A DNA stretch of 64,000 nucleotides, taken from contig LT599018.1 of NCBI GenBank assembly GCA_900079685.1, forward strand, positions 1 to 64,000, read 5' to 3'. The DNA is from an uncultured delta proteobacterium (GTDB lineage Bacteria > Desulfobacterota > Desulfovibrionia > Desulfovibrionales > Desulfovibrionaceae). Under the pieces are notes generated by a model. That model searched no databases. It was not told where the DNA came from and was given only the letters and a program-made list of their open reading frames with translations. Shown here piece after piece: positions 26,169 through 38,451 of the stretch; position 1 is the first letter of the stretch, and each line of letters begins with the position of its first letter. Position numbers and translations under genes: made by a program.

Positions 26169-27062
26169 TCAACCGCCGATGAGCTGCAGGGCCATCTGCG
26201 GGAGCGAGTTGGCCTGTGAGAGCATGGCGACGGCGGCCTGCGTCAGGACCTGGTTCCGTACAAATTCCGTCATTTCCGTCGCGACGTCCACGTCGGAGAT
26301 ACGCGATTCCGCGGCCTGCATGTTTTCAGCCTGGATCTGCAGGTTGCTGATCGTGTTTTCCAGGCGGTTCTGCATGGCGCCGAGGTGGGCGCGGATCTTG
26401 TCCTTGGAGATGATCGCCTGGTTGATCGTGGCGACCGCGAGCTGAGCCCGGGCCTGGGTGGATACGGTGTAGCCGCCCATGGAGCTGTCCGCTTCGTTGC
26501 CGACGCCGAGAGCCGAGGCCGTGGCGTTGCCGATACGGATGTAGTAATAGTCTTCCGCCGAGTCGTTGCCGGTGCCGAAGTGGATCTTCATCTTGCCCTT
26601 GGAAACGAGGCCGCTGCCGTCGTGTTCGTTGCTCGACAGGTTGCCGTTGAGCAGGTGCACGCCGTTGAAGTCCGTGGCGTTGGCGATACGGGTGATTTCC
26701 GAGGCCATGGCCTGATATTCGGATTCGATCATCAGACGCTGGTCGGAGTTATAGGTACCCGTGGCGGCCTGTTCGGCCAGTTCTTTCATGCGGATCAGCT
26801 TTTCGTCGATGACGCCGAGAGCGCCGTCGGCGGTCTGGATCATCGAGATGGCGTCGTTCGCGTTACGCACGCCCTGGTTCAGGGATGCGATGTCGGCCCG
26901 CATCAGTTCGCGGATGGCGAGGCCCGCCGCGTCGTCCGACGCCTGCCCGACGCGGAGGCCCGAAGAAAGCCTGCGCACCGAGGTTGAAAGACTGCTGTAA
27001 CTGTTACTCAAATTTCGAGCGGCGTTCATCGCCATCATGTTGTGGTTTATGACCAAAGACAT
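26169..27062 (-). CDS. fliC: Flagellin
   Basis: A 297-residue filament subunit exported by the flagellar type III system. The conserved N-terminal D0/D1 region (SLVINHNMMAMNAARNLSNSY ... SSGLRVGQASDDAAGLAIRE) and C-terminal D1/D0 region (SRISDVDVATEMTEFVRNQVL ... QANSLPQMALQLIGG) are intact. The variable centre is short, typical of small Desulfovibrio-type flagellins. AAAGGAGG gives an ideal ribosome site before the ATG at 27062, and a sigma-54 promoter lies upstream. A CgeB-type glycosyltransferase gene nearby may be involved in its glycosylation (inference). Confidence 0.97.
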   Translation of the reverse strand: MSLVINHNMMAMNAARNLSNSYSSLSTSVRRLSSGLRVGQASDDAAGLAIRELMRADIASLNQGVRNANDAISMIQTADGALGVIDEKLIRMKELAEQAATGTYNSDQRLMIESEYQAMASEITRIANATDFNGVHLLNGNLSSNEHDGSGLVSKGKMKIHFGTGNDSAEDYYYIRIGNATASALGVGNEADSSMGGYTVSTQARAQLAVATINQAIISKDKIRAHLGAMQNRLENTISNLQIQAENMQAAESRISDVDVATEMTEFVRNQVLTQAAVAMLSQANSLPQMALQLIGG

Positions 27063-27102
27063 AACATAATCCTCCTTTGAGGGGTTTGATGTCTGGCATA
27101 AA

Positions 27103-27117
27103 GCAATGTTGGTGCCA
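27103..27117 (-). promoter_or_regulatory. Sigma-54 promoter of flagellin
   Basis: On the minus strand the sequence reads TGGCACCAACATTGC, a full match to the sigma-54 consensus TGGCAC-N5-TTGC. The transcript would start about 12 bases downstream, leaving a short leader of about 30 nt to the flagellin ATG at 27062. The receiver-less sigma-54 activator at 12.5 kb is one candidate regulator. Confidence 0.85.
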
Positions 27118-27260
27118 AAGTAAAAAACAGCAATTAATTAAATATGATAAAAACGTAAGGATTTTTCTGCCGCCGCAACTTCGCCGTAAGTGGAAAAATT
27201 TTCCGCCTTGATTTTGACGCCTGATACCGAGGGGTTGCGTCCGGGACGAGCCGGATGCAA

Positions 27261-27307
27261 ACGGCAAAAAAGCCGCGAGGAAGCAGTCCTCGCGGCTTTT
27301 TTGCCGT
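27261..27307. terminator. Strong bidirectional terminator
   Basis: A perfect 21-bp stem (27261-27281 with 27287-27307) around an AGCAG loop, containing six-A and six-T runs on either side of a GC core. It ends the leftward DUF1287 gene (stop at 27322) and isolates the flagellin promoter. Confidence 0.88.
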
Positions 27308-27321
27308 TCGCGCGGAGCGCG

Positions 27322-28008
27322 TCACGGCGTGAAGCGGAAATGCGCGACGATTCCCCTCGCGTACCAGGCCATGAAGTCATCGCCCTCCGTCGCGAAGGGA
27401 CCCTGGTTGTGCAGGAGGAGGGGGATGCCGTCCTGGTTGCGCTTGTCCGACACAATGGCAATGTGGTCCGGGTTGGCAAAGACCACGATGTCCCCCGGTT
27501 GCCAGGCGTTCAGGTTCGCGGTGTCGATGCGGGTGGTAAGCGCTGCGGCGTGGCGGCGGAAAAAAACCGTCTGGTTGGGAACGCGGCGAAAGTCGATGTT
27601 CGGATCGGGCCTCGCCGCGCGCGGGTAGGCCGGTTTGTTCTTTTTGATGTCCGCGTCCAGAGCCCGTTTAAGGTCATACCCGGCGAACGTGAACGCGCGC
27701 CAGATCAGGTCCGTGCAGACGCCCTCGTTTTCCGGGGGGAAGCCGCCGGAATAGTAAGCGCTGCGATACCACGGCCTGCGGGCGACTTCCTCGCGCGCGC
27801 CCGCAATAAGGATTTTTGCGAAATCCCGCCGCGCCTGTGTGGAGACGTGGGCGGCGGCTGTCGCTGCCGGAACCGGCGGGGCGGAGGAAGAGGGCGTAGC
27901 GGCTTTTGCCGCCAGGGCGGGCGATGCCTGCCACAACCAGGCCGTGGCGAGGGCGCAGAGAACAAAAAAAGCCATGTGCCGCAAGGATGCGGCATTTTCT
28001 GCCGCCAT
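27322..28008 (-). CDS. DUF1287 family protein, exported
   Basis: About 228 residues. A hydrophobic N-terminal segment (MAFFVLCALATAWLWQ) is a probable signal peptide. The DUF1287 core is clear: GVCTDLIWRAF, DADIKKNKPAYP, DPNIDFRRVPNQTVFFRR, WQPGDIVVF and DHIAIVSD. The Cys and two His in this arrangement resemble an NlpC/P60-type papain-fold peptidase site, but the activity is not established. The exact start is uncertain: ATG at 28008 or 27975, neither with a strong ribosome site. The 28008 start begins 23 bp after the CgeB gene stop. Confidence 0.85.
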   Translation of the reverse strand: MAAENAASLRHMAFFVLCALATAWLWQASPALAAKAATPSSSAPPVPAATAAAHVSTQARRDFAKILIAGAREEVARRPWYRSAYYSGGFPPENEGVCTDLIWRAFTFAGYDLKRALDADIKKNKPAYPRAARPDPNIDFRRVPNQTVFFRRHAAALTTRIDTANLNAWQPGDIVVFANPDHIAIVSDKRNQDGIPLLLHNQGPFATEGDDFMAWYARGIVAHFRFTP

Positions 28009-28030
28009 GCCGGGGAGCAGGGGCCGCGGG

Positions 28031-31080
<3,050 letters not shown>

Positions 31081-31128
31081 ATGTCCTCTGCTGGCGGGCG
31101 TCCCCGCGAGTCATTCTGAAACCGGGCC

Positions 31129-31554
31129 TCAGTCCGGAAGGTCCAGAAGCAGTTCATCCTCGGTTTGCTGGATTTCAAAAAGGTGCGTCAGGTGCAGGGT
31201 ATCGAGCACGGTCCGCACGGTCCGGCTGGGGCGGAACAGCACCAGCCGTTTGCCGCCGCCTTCGACGAAGCTCACGAAGTTGACAAGCACGCTGGCCGCG
31301 TTGGGGCTGAAGACGGTAACACGGGAAAGGTCCAGCACGATCAGCTGCACGGAACTGGTGAGCAGTTCCCGCAGGCTTGCCGCGAATTCCGGCAACTGGT
31401 CCAGGTTCACATCACCGGAGAGAACGGAAATAATGGCGTCCTGCCGCGCGGTGGCGCCTCTCCGGGCGGCGATATCCGGCGTGCCGCTCCCGCTGGGGTC
31501 CGTAAGCACGTCAAAGAACGTGCCGATGGAATTTTTGTGGGTAAAGGGGCGCAT
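31129..31554 (-). CDS. STAS-domain protein (anti-sigma-factor antagonist type)
   Basis: 141 residues. After about 30 variable residues comes a STAS fold (IISVLSGDVNLDQLPEFAASL ... SVQLIVLDLSRVTVFSPNAASVLVNFVSF). The Ser in VFSPNAAS lies where SpoIIAA-type proteins are phosphorylated, although the preceding Asp is Phe. A GGGAT stretch upstream acts as a weak ribosome site. No cognate kinase or phosphatase is in the window. It lies 48 bp before the FapA-like gene. Confidence 0.82.
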   Translation of the reverse strand: MRPFTHKNSIGTFFDVLTDPSGSGTPDIAARRGATARQDAIISVLSGDVNLDQLPEFAASLRELLTSSVQLIVLDLSRVTVFSPNAASVLVNFVSFVEGGGKRLVLFRPSRTVRTVLDTLHLTHLFEIQQTEDELLLDLPD

Positions 31555-31653
31555 TATCCCTCCTTGGCGAATTATTTATCAATATCCCGAACGTGTGGGG
31601 ATTTCAAGCCCGCAATGTCCTGATCCGCTTCGCGCGTCATGCGGGGGCGTAAA

Positions 31654-31686
31654 AAAAAGCGGACCGGGAAGGACGATCCGCTTTTT
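31654..31686 (-). terminator. Terminator of the diguanylate cyclase gene
   Basis: AAAAAGCGGA (31654-31663) pairs with TCCGCTTTTT (31677-31686) around a 13-nt loop. Reading leftward, a T-run follows the GC stem, so it fits the end of the leftward GGDEF gene (stop at 31761). The opposite direction also has a T-run. Confidence 0.75.
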
Positions 31687-31760
31687 ATAAGGTGATTACA
31701 ATGCCGCCGGGCCGGAGCGGAGCGTCGTTGCAACGTTTGTCCGCCCACAGCGAAAATGCT

Positions 31761-33236
31761 CTAGAGGGAGGCGGCCATGCTGCCCTCCGTCGTGAAAACC
31801 ATAACCTTGTTCCGGCCGCCGTTCTTGGCCAGGTAGAGCGCCTGGTCCGCTTCGCTCGTCAGGGCGGCGCCATCCTTGCTTTCTCCCGTGGGGATAGTGG
31901 CCACGCCGATGCTGGCGGTAACCCCGAAGCTGTTTTTGCCCGCCCGGAAAGAGAGTTTTTGGATTTTTTTACGCAGCCGTTCGGCGAGCCACGCCGCGTT
32001 GCTGCTTGAGGTATGGGGCAGAAGGACCACAAATTCCTCGCCGCCGTACCGGACGCAGTAATCCGTTTGCCGGACGGTCGCGGTGATGATGCCGACAACG
32101 GCGCGCAGCACTTCGTCACCCTTGAGGTGGCCGAAGGAGTCGTTGATGTTTTTGAAGTGGTCGATGTCGAGGATCAACAGGGAAATCTCGTCGCCATACC
32201 GCTCGTGGCGGGCGATTTCCGCCTGCAGGGTCTGCTCGAAGTGCCTGCGGTTGAAGGCGCCGGTCAAGCTGTCGCGGTCCGCGAAATTGCAGACTTCCTG
32301 GTAGCGGCGGACGTTTTTTATGGTGCTGGCCATGTGGCGCAAGGCGGAATCAAGTGCGAGGGCCTGATCCCGGCTAAGGTTGCGCTCCATGGACGTGAGC
32401 AGCATCAGGTACAGTTGCGAGCTGTCGCCGATATGGACGGGCAGCGTCAGTATGTGGCCGTCTCCCGGACGGGCGCTGGACGCGGCCTCGCCGGAAAGCG
32501 GAAGATGGATGGTGGTCGGGTTTACCGCGCCGCTGTGCTCCATGCCGTTGCCGATTTCCAGCAGGCTGTTCCTCCAGGCGTTGTACGCGGGGGTGTCGGC
32601 GGGAGCGGCGATGAAAAGGTCGGCGGAAAGAGCGTTGTTGTCATCCTTGGAAAAAATGGCGGCATGCATCGTCATGACCGGGAAAAGCTGCTTCAGGCAT
32701 GTGAATGCCTTGCCGAGCAGTTCCGTTTCATCCAGGGCTTCGGAGATACGGCTCAAAAAATTGACGAGGAAGGAGAGCGCCTCATTTTTCCGCTCAAGCA
32801 TTTCGCGTTCAATGAAGACTTCGTGGGCCATATTCTGGATGTCGCGCTGCAGGGCAGCGGCTTCCGCCGCTTTACGCAGGCAGGCGGAAAACCGTTTTTT
32901 GGCAAGAGGCGGGCGGATGATGTCGGAAACGCCGAACGTCAGCGCTTCGTCAATGGTCGCCATGTCCGCGTCGGGATCAAGCAGCAGCACCTTGGGCGTA
33001 AGTTCAAGGAAGCCGGTTTGCCTGGCCGGCAGGCTCATGAACCGCCTGCACGAGTCCATGGTGAAACACACCATGCAGGGCGCGGCCATATTGCCGGCAT
33101 TGGCGAAATCCGGCATCGCGCCGGCGGGCCAAAGCTCCAGCGAATACAGGCGGCCCGCCATGGAGCGGATATTCTCCGCCTGCGCGTCGCTAAGCCCCAA
33201 TCCCCAAATGGTTTGTGTTCTCGTAAATTCTCTCAC
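31761..33236 (-). CDS. GGDEF diguanylate cyclase with receiver-like and GAF-like N-terminus
   Basis: About 491 residues from the GTG at 33236, which has GGAGGT six bases upstream; the frame is open further to 33425 without support. The last about 165 residues are a GGDEF domain with an active GGEEF signature and a RQTD inhibitory I-site five residues before it. It should therefore make c-di-GMP and be product-inhibited. Preceding it is a GAF-like region, and the N-terminus (KVLLLDPDADMATIDEALTFGVSDIIRPPL) has the pattern of a receiver fold without the usual phospho-acceptor context. No membrane segments. It could inform the surface/motility genes around it. Confidence 0.9.
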   Translation of the reverse strand: MREFTRTQTIWGLGLSDAQAENIRSMAGRLYSLELWPAGAMPDFANAGNMAAPCMVCFTMDSCRRFMSLPARQTGFLELTPKVLLLDPDADMATIDEALTFGVSDIIRPPLAKKRFSACLRKAAEAAALQRDIQNMAHEVFIEREMLERKNEALSFLVNFLSRISEALDETELLGKAFTCLKQLFPVMTMHAAIFSKDDNNALSADLFIAAPADTPAYNAWRNSLLEIGNGMEHSGAVNPTTIHLPLSGEAASSARPGDGHILTLPVHIGDSSQLYLMLLTSMERNLSRDQALALDSALRHMASTIKNVRRYQEVCNFADRDSLTGAFNRRHFEQTLQAEIARHERYGDEISLLILDIDHFKNINDSFGHLKGDEVLRAVVGIITATVRQTDYCVRYGGEEFVVLLPHTSSSNAAWLAERLRKKIQKLSFRAGKNSFGVTASIGVATIPTGESKDGAALTSEADQALYLAKNGGRNKVMVFTTEGSMAASL

Positions 33237-33563
33237 GGCAACCTCCGTCCCCCACCCTTCGTAAGGATGTCTCTTTTTATGCAATAAGCGGGCCAGATAA
33301 TTATAGAGAAGGGGTTGCCGTTGCCCGGCACGCGGCGCGACAAAAAACCGGCAGGAATTGCCCGTGGAGGGTAGTGGCCCATCTTGGCGTGATACTGCGT
33401 CAGGCCCGCCCCGCGCGAAGCTCATGCATGTTTAGATACACTTCGTTCCGCACGGGACGAGCCTTTCTTGCCCTTCCTTAACCGGCGCGCAAGCTGGACC
33501 ACTACCCCTACCCAGAAAAGGGCGGCGTTTGACATTCCTTATTTTCTATGTCTTTCTTAACCC
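33237..33563. other. Divergent spacer between GGDEF and glycosyltransferase genes
   Basis: 327 bases with no gene. It holds a long-range inverted repeat, GGGTAGTGGCCCA (33369-33381) with TGGACCACTACCC (33495-33507), 12 of 13 pairs. A TTGACA-like box near 33530 has no clear -10. Promoters for both divergent genes must lie here, but I cannot place them with confidence. Confidence 0.4.
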
Positions 33564-35216
33564 ATGGGAAAACAACGAACATGGGCGACGCTGCACCCCT
33601 TTTTCGAAACCGGCGACATTATGGGGCGGAGCGTGGCGAATGAGGGGTTCATACGGGCGCTGATCGCGTCCTCCCCATACGACACCTACTCCTTTTTCCT
33701 TACGGACGAACGGGCCGTTTCCCTGGTGAAGGGGCGTCTCGCCGCCTTGTTTCCGGAGCGGGATACAGACGGCGCGTTCCGCGTCCATACGCGCCACGCC
33801 TTGCCGGAAGCGCTTGCCGCCACGGATTTTGAGGTTTTTCACCTTTCCGATTGCGTGGCGGATACCGTGCCGCTTATCCGGTTGCGCAACGCCGTTTCCC
33901 GCAGCCTGTTCGCCGTGACCGGCACCACCCATTCCTTAAGCTACGCGCGGTATTCGGCCAGCTTTTTCGACCAGATCTGGCAGGGCGTGACGGCGAAGGA
34001 CGCCATCATCGCCACCTCCAGAGCGGGGGAAGGGGCGGTCGGCGCCATGTTCGCCGCGCTGCGCGCCGGTTACGGCCTGGAAGACGCGCCTTGCCCCAGG
34101 ATCGTGCGCATCCCCCTCGGGGTAACGCCGGAAGACTTTGCCGCGCCGGAGGAAAAGAGCGCTTTCGCTTCCCCGGTGCGGCGGGAACTCGGCATATCGG
34201 AAAACGATCTGGTGCTCCTGGTCTTCGCCCGCATTTCCCATTATTCCAAAATGGACGTGCTGCCGCTTTTCCGGGCGCTGTTGCGGGCGGAGGAGGGCGG
34301 CCTGCGGCGCGGGAAATACACCCTGGTGCTGTCGGGCTGGGTGGATGCCGGCGATACCGCGGCGGCGTACGCGGAAATAGCCGCGCGTCACGGCATTTCC
34401 TTCAAACTGGTCCCGTCTCCTGATGATGCCTTGCGCCGCCGCCTTTTCGCCGGGGCGGACATTTTTCTCTCTCCGGTGGACAACCCCCAGGAAACCTTCG
34501 GGCTGACCATTCTGGAAGCCGGGGCCGCGTCGTTGCCGGTGATAGCCTCCGACTTTGACGGGTACCGCGATCTTGTGGTCCACGGCGAGACGGGCCTGCT
34601 CATCCCGACCTACGGCCCCGGAGCGACGCCGGAAACGGACGCGCTTTCCGGCGTGTGGTTCGACAACCAGCGCCATTTGCAGCTTGCCCAGCAGAGCGTC
34701 GTCGCCGTGCCGGAACTGGCGAAGGCCATAGCGCTTCTCGCCGGTGACGGCGCGTTGCGGTCCCGTCTCGGCTCCGCCGGGCGGCGGCGCGTATTGGAAG
34801 GCTATACCTGGGATCACGTCGTGCGGCGGCATGTCGCGCTATGGGACGAACTTGCCGCTATGCCGGTGGCGCGCCCGGCGGTCACGCATCCCCTGCACCC
34901 GGGCTATACGGACATTTTTGGCGCGTACTATACCCGGCTTTTTGATCCGGCGACCGCCCGGTCTGCACAAGTACGATGGACGCCCTTTGGCGAAGCCGTC
35001 TACCGGGGAAAAGATTTCCCGGCCGTGTACGGGGGCATCGAGCGGCTTGTCGATTTGGAAGCCTTGCGCCGGGTGCTTTTTCAGGCGCGCAAACCCGTTC
35101 CGCTCGCCGCGCTTCTGCCCGCGGACGACGCCTCGCCCGCCGCGGAGAGGGCGGCGTTTCCCGTGTTCTGGGCCTTGAAGCAGGACCTTCTGGAAATAGT
35201 GCCGCCCGCGCCATGA
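33564..35216 (+). CDS. Glycosyltransferase family 4 protein
   Basis: 550 residues. The GT-B C-terminal domain has the retaining-glycosyltransferase motif: LFAGADIFLSPVDNPQETFGLTILEAGAASLPVIAS, with the EX7E-like pair, followed by GLLIPT. The N-terminal half has RIPLGVTPEDF and LVLLVFARISHYSKMD, the usual GT4 linker region. A C-terminal extension of about 110 residues is less typical. No signal peptide. Its stop overlaps the next gene by ATGA, so both are co-translated. Donor and acceptor unknown. Confidence 0.9.
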   Translation: MGKQRTWATLHPFFETGDIMGRSVANEGFIRALIASSPYDTYSFFLTDERAVSLVKGRLAALFPERDTDGAFRVHTRHALPEALAATDFEVFHLSDCVADTVPLIRLRNAVSRSLFAVTGTTHSLSYARYSASFFDQIWQGVTAKDAIIATSRAGEGAVGAMFAALRAGYGLEDAPCPRIVRIPLGVTPEDFAAPEEKSAFASPVRRELGISENDLVLLVFARISHYSKMDVLPLFRALLRAEEGGLRRGKYTLVLSGWVDAGDTAAAYAEIAARHGISFKLVPSPDDALRRRLFAGADIFLSPVDNPQETFGLTILEAGAASLPVIASDFDGYRDLVVHGETGLLIPTYGPGATPETDALSGVWFDNQRHLQLAQQSVVAVPELAKAIALLAGDGALRSRLGSAGRRRVLEGYTWDHVVRRHVALWDELAAMPVARPAVTHPLHPGYTDIFGAYYTRLFDPATARSAQVRWTPFGEAVYRGKDFPAVYGGIERLVDLEALRRVLFQARKPVPLAALLPADDASPAAERAAFPVFWALKQDLLEIVPPAP

Positions 35217-36232
35217 ACATCCATTATTATGTGAGCGACTACATCAGCCACCGCAGAGCCGGGGAAGCCTACATCGCCTGCTTGCGGCAGTTGGGGCATA
35301 CGCTGGTGGCCGACCCCGGAGACAGCGACCTTGTGGTCATTCACGAGGGGCCGCATTTTTACGGGGATATTCTGAAAACCATGCCCCGAGACCCCGGCAG
35401 AAAATTTGTCGGGTACGGTGTATGGGAAACCCCGCAGCTGCCGCAACCGTTCATCAAAGGCGCGGCCCTGGTGGACGCGATCTGGACCTGTTCGGAATTT
35501 TCCCGGCAGGCGTTTTTGCCGTACGCGAAGACCTTTTTGCTGCCGCACGTCGTGGAACGGGCCAAAGCGTCCCGCGAGGACATGGCCTGGGCCATGGAGC
35601 GGATCGGGATACCGCAGGGCCGGCGCGAAGACCGGGATATCTTTTATTTTTACACCATCGTGGACACGGTAAACCCGCGTAAAGACGTGGCCGCCATGCT
35701 CACGGCCTTTGCCGCCGCGTTCCCGCGCAAGGAGGACAAGGTCCGTCTGGTGGTGAAGCAATACCGAGCGCCGCAAAACCTTGACGCGTTTCCCTTGGTT
35801 GTCGATATCCCGGAGCCGCTGTCGGACGGGCAAATCGCGGCCCTGCACGCCGTTTGCGACGCCTACGTCAGCACCCATCACGCCGAGGCCTGGGGGCTGC
35901 CGCTGTCCGAGGCGTTGAGCTTTGGCAATCCGGTCATTGCCACGGCGTACTCCGGCAATATGGAATTTATGACGGCGGCGAACAGTTTCCCCGTTCCCTA
36001 CACGCTTGTTCCCGTGCCGGAATCCATGTGCCGGGCGCTGCCGGAACTGTTCCGCCGCGACATGACCTGGGCGGATATCGACGGCGCTGCCCTGGTGCAA
36101 ACGCTACGCAAGGTGCGCTCCCGCCCCGTGCCGCAGGACTTTCGCGCGCGGGCGGCCGCGTCCATGAGCGCGTTTTCACCGGCCGCCATCCGGGAGCGCC
36201 TCGCTGGCCTTCTGGAAGAAATTTTTCAATAA
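35213..36232 (+). CDS. Glycosyltransferase (GT-B, group 1)
   Basis: 339 residues starting MNIHYYVSDYISHRRAGEAY. The C-terminal part VSTHHAEAWGLPLSEALSFGNPVIATAYSGNMEFM is the donor-binding motif of group-1 glycosyltransferases. The middle contains HFYGDIL and WETPQLPQPF. The ATG overlaps the stop of the upstream glycosyltransferase, implying a pair acting in the same pathway, perhaps a surface glycan or flagellin decoration. An AT-rich spacer follows. Confidence 0.88.
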   Translation: MNIHYYVSDYISHRRAGEAYIACLRQLGHTLVADPGDSDLVVIHEGPHFYGDILKTMPRDPGRKFVGYGVWETPQLPQPFIKGAALVDAIWTCSEFSRQAFLPYAKTFLLPHVVERAKASREDMAWAMERIGIPQGRREDRDIFYFYTIVDTVNPRKDVAAMLTAFAAAFPRKEDKVRLVVKQYRAPQNLDAFPLVVDIPEPLSDGQIAALHAVCDAYVSTHHAEAWGLPLSEALSFGNPVIATAYSGNMEFMTAANSFPVPYTLVPVPESMCRALPELFRRDMTWADIDGAALVQTLRKVRSRPVPQDFRARAAASMSAFSPAAIRERLAGLLEEIFQ

Positions 36233-36327
36233 TATATATTTGTTATGCGCTCACTCGCCTCTGGTCCCGCCCTAACCCTTCTTCTTTTGTATTGATTTTA
36301 TTATAAAAAATACGTTTTCAACTATAG

Positions 36328-36353
36328 TTTTTTCGTGGATAAGACGAAAAAAA
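36328..36353. other. A/T-rich inverted repeat after the glycosyltransferase pair
   Basis: TTTTTTCGT (36328-36336) and ACGAAAAAA (36344-36352) can pair around a 7-nt loop. The stem is mostly A-T, so it is a poor terminator. The spacer 36233-36479 (247 bases) is strongly AT-rich and otherwise has only a small hairpin at 36407-36424. No gene is supported. Confidence 0.4.
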
Positions 36354-36406
36354 TAGCTGGCACCGTTGGTTTTTTATGCAATGTTCTTGTTTTTGTGACG
36401 CAAAGC

Positions 36407-36424
36407 GGCTAGTCTTTACTAGCC
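36407..36424 (+). other. Small hairpin in the Nudix gene leader
   Basis: GGCTAGT (36407-36413) pairs with ACTAGCC (36418-36424) around CTTT. It stands about 55 bases before the Nudix ATG. It may be part of the leader or an operator; nothing more can be said. Confidence 0.35.
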
Positions 36425-36479
36425 CGGCAGTCTCTTTGGACTTGGCGCCGCTGTCATGTGAAGCCGGATAGGACTTTCT

Positions 36480-36935
36480 ATGCAGAACGCGAAAAAAGCG
36501 GACGATTTTCCCGGCCCCTGCCCGCAATGCGGTCGGTACCGCACCCCTTCGCCTACTGTGGACGCGGTGATCCATGACCCGGAACAGGGAGTCGTTCTTG
36601 TCCGGCGGAAGAACCCGCCCCTGGGCTGGGCGCTTCCCGGCGGTTTTGTCGACTACGGCGAATGCGTGGAACATGCCGCCATGCGCGAAGCCAAGGAGGA
36701 AACCGGCCTTGACGTGGACCTGACCGGGCTTTTGGGCGTGTACTCCGACCCCGAACGGGATACGCGGATGCATACCATCAGCACCGTATTCACGGCGAGA
36801 GCCCGCAACCCCGAAACCATTTCCGGGGGAGACGACGCACTGGAGGCGAAATTTTTCCCCCTCGATGCCCTGCCGGGCGACATAGCCTTTGACCATCGTC
36901 GCATACTGGATGATTTCATCGCGCGCAGAAAGTAA
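36480..36935 (+). CDS. Nudix hydrolase
   Basis: 151 residues. The Nudix box is complete: G55, E61, R69, E70, E73, E74 and G76 follow the GX5EX7REUXEEXGU pattern. Two Cys at the N-terminus ([12 protein letters not shown]) look like a small zinc knuckle. It resembles the ADP-ribose/NADH-type housecleaning Nudix enzymes, but the substrate is not identifiable. It is followed 29 bp later by glgA, so it may be co-transcribed. An ADP-sugar substrate would suit that context but is a guess. Confidence 0.9.
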   Translation: MQNAKKADDFPGPCPQCGRYRTPSPTVDAVIHDPEQGVVLVRRKNPPLGWALPGGFVDYGECVEHAAMREAKEETGLDVDLTGLLGVYSDPERDTRMHTISTVFTARARNPETISGGDDALEAKFFPLDALPGDIAFDHRRILDDFIARRK

Positions 36936-36964
36936 TACCGGCCTATTCGAAAAGAGAGACAGCT

Positions 36965-38410
36965 ATGAATGGACGCGTTTGTTTCGCTGCATCGGAAATG
37001 TATCCTTTCTCCAAGACGGGCGGCCTCGGGGACGTCATGGGGGCGCTGCCGCCCGCCCTGGCCCGCATGGGGGTGCCGACCACGGTGTTCACCCCCTATT
37101 ACGGCACGCTCCGTACCGCCAAATTCGACCTGAATCTGGTCATGCGCAATTGCCCGGTCGGGTACCCCTGGGCGCCGATCACGGTCAACGTGTTTGAAAC
37201 GGATTACCGCGGCGTGAAAGTCTACTTTCTGCAACGCAGCGAATACTTTGACCGGAAAAACTATTATAACGACCACTACGGCGATTACTTCGACAACGCC
37301 GAACGGTTCATCTTTTTCTGCCGCGCCGTTCTGGCGGTGCTGCGCGAAATGGGCGAACCCCCGGCCATCGTGCACGCCCACGACTGGCAGGCGGCCCTTT
37401 TGCCCGCGTACATTTACTATCTCCGCCAGACGGACCCCTTCTGGCGGAACACGAAAACGCTCATTACCATCCACAACATCGCATTCCAGGGCCGGTTCTC
37501 CTCACGCCTGTTCCCGGATTCCGGCCTCCCGCTCGAATCTTGGAGCATGGAAGGGGTGGAGTACTACGGCGACTTTAACTTTTTGAAAGGCGGCATCGCC
37601 CTCGCGGACATGATAAGCACTGTCAGCCCCAGCTATGCCAGGGAAATTCTGACCGAGCGGTTCGGGTTCGGGCTGGACGGCATTTTGCGCCACCGCGAGC
37701 ACGAACTGGTGGGGGTTTTGAACGGCGCGGACTATTGGATCTGGGACCCCAAGAACGACCGGTTTCTCGCGGCGCCGTATTCCCGGACGGATATTTCCGG
37801 CAAGCGCGCCTGCAAGATGGATCTTTTGGAAAAGATGGGCCTTTCCATGGACCTCATGGACAGGCCGCTCCTGGGGTTTGTGGGTCGTCTGCGCGGGCAG
37901 AAGGGCATCGATTTGCTGCTGGATATTCTGCCGCAACTTATGCAGCAGGACGTCGGCGTGGTCGTGCTCGGGGAAGGGAGCCTGCGGTACGAAAATATCC
38001 TTCAGGAGATGGCCGCCCAGTATCCAGGCAGGCTCCATGCGGCGGTTTCCTACACCGAAGAGCTTGCGCACCGCATCCAGTCCGGGTGCGACATCTTTCT
38101 CATGCCGTCGCGGTACGAGCCGTGCGGGCTGACGCAGATGTACGCGCTCCGCTACGGCACGCCGCCGGTGGCCTCCTCCATGGGCGGGCTGCGCGATACC
38201 ATCATCCCCTATCCGGAGCCGAAATCGACCGGGTTCACCTTCCTGCGCACCGAGCCTGAGGATTTTTATCGTTCCATTATGGATGCGGTCCAGTTATGGG
38301 ACAACAAGACGGCCTGGGGTGATATGGTTTCCCGGGCCATGGCCCAGGCGTTTACCTGGGAAAAATCGGGCAGGCGGTACGTGGAATTGTACCGCTCCCT
38401 CACGCTCTAG
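36965..38410 (+). CDS. glgA: Glycogen synthase (ADP-glucose)
   Basis: A 481-residue GT5 enzyme that extends alpha-1,4-glucan from ADP-glucose in the cytoplasm. The ADP-glucose motif KTGGLGDV (from K17) and the C-terminal [23 protein letters not shown] are intact. Length is normal. AGAGA precedes the ATG. glgB follows after 41 bp, with a small hairpin between them. No glgC lies in the window, so the ADP-glucose supply gene is elsewhere. Confidence 0.96.
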   Translation: MNGRVCFAASEMYPFSKTGGLGDVMGALPPALARMGVPTTVFTPYYGTLRTAKFDLNLVMRNCPVGYPWAPITVNVFETDYRGVKVYFLQRSEYFDRKNYYNDHYGDYFDNAERFIFFCRAVLAVLREMGEPPAIVHAHDWQAALLPAYIYYLRQTDPFWRNTKTLITIHNIAFQGRFSSRLFPDSGLPLESWSMEGVEYYGDFNFLKGGIALADMISTVSPSYAREILTERFGFGLDGILRHREHELVGVLNGADYWIWDPKNDRFLAAPYSRTDISGKRACKMDLLEKMGLSMDLMDRPLLGFVGRLRGQKGIDLLLDILPQLMQQDVGVVVLGEGSLRYENILQEMAAQYPGRLHAAVSYTEELAHRIQSGCDIFLMPSRYEPCGLTQMYALRYGTPPVASSMGGLRDTIIPYPEPKSTGFTFLRTEPEDFYRSIMDAVQLWDNKTAWGDMVSRAMAQAFTWEKSGRRYVELYRSLTL

Positions 38411-38436
38411 AGCGGTTCGAAGTGAACTTGCTATAG
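38407..38436 (+). other. Hairpin at the glgA-glgB junction
   Basis: The stretch starting CTAGAGC and ending GCTATAG is nearly self-complementary, with a GTTC/GAAC inner pair. It includes the glgA stop codon. It could stabilise the message or slow its decay. It ends 15 bases before the glgB ATG. Confidence 0.4.
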
Positions 38437-38451
38437 GATAAAGGCTACAGA

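Noticed and set aside
36358-36372. Possible sigma-54 promoter (TGGCACCGTTGG) before the Nudix gene
   Set aside because: The -24 part fits, but there is no TTGC at the right distance.
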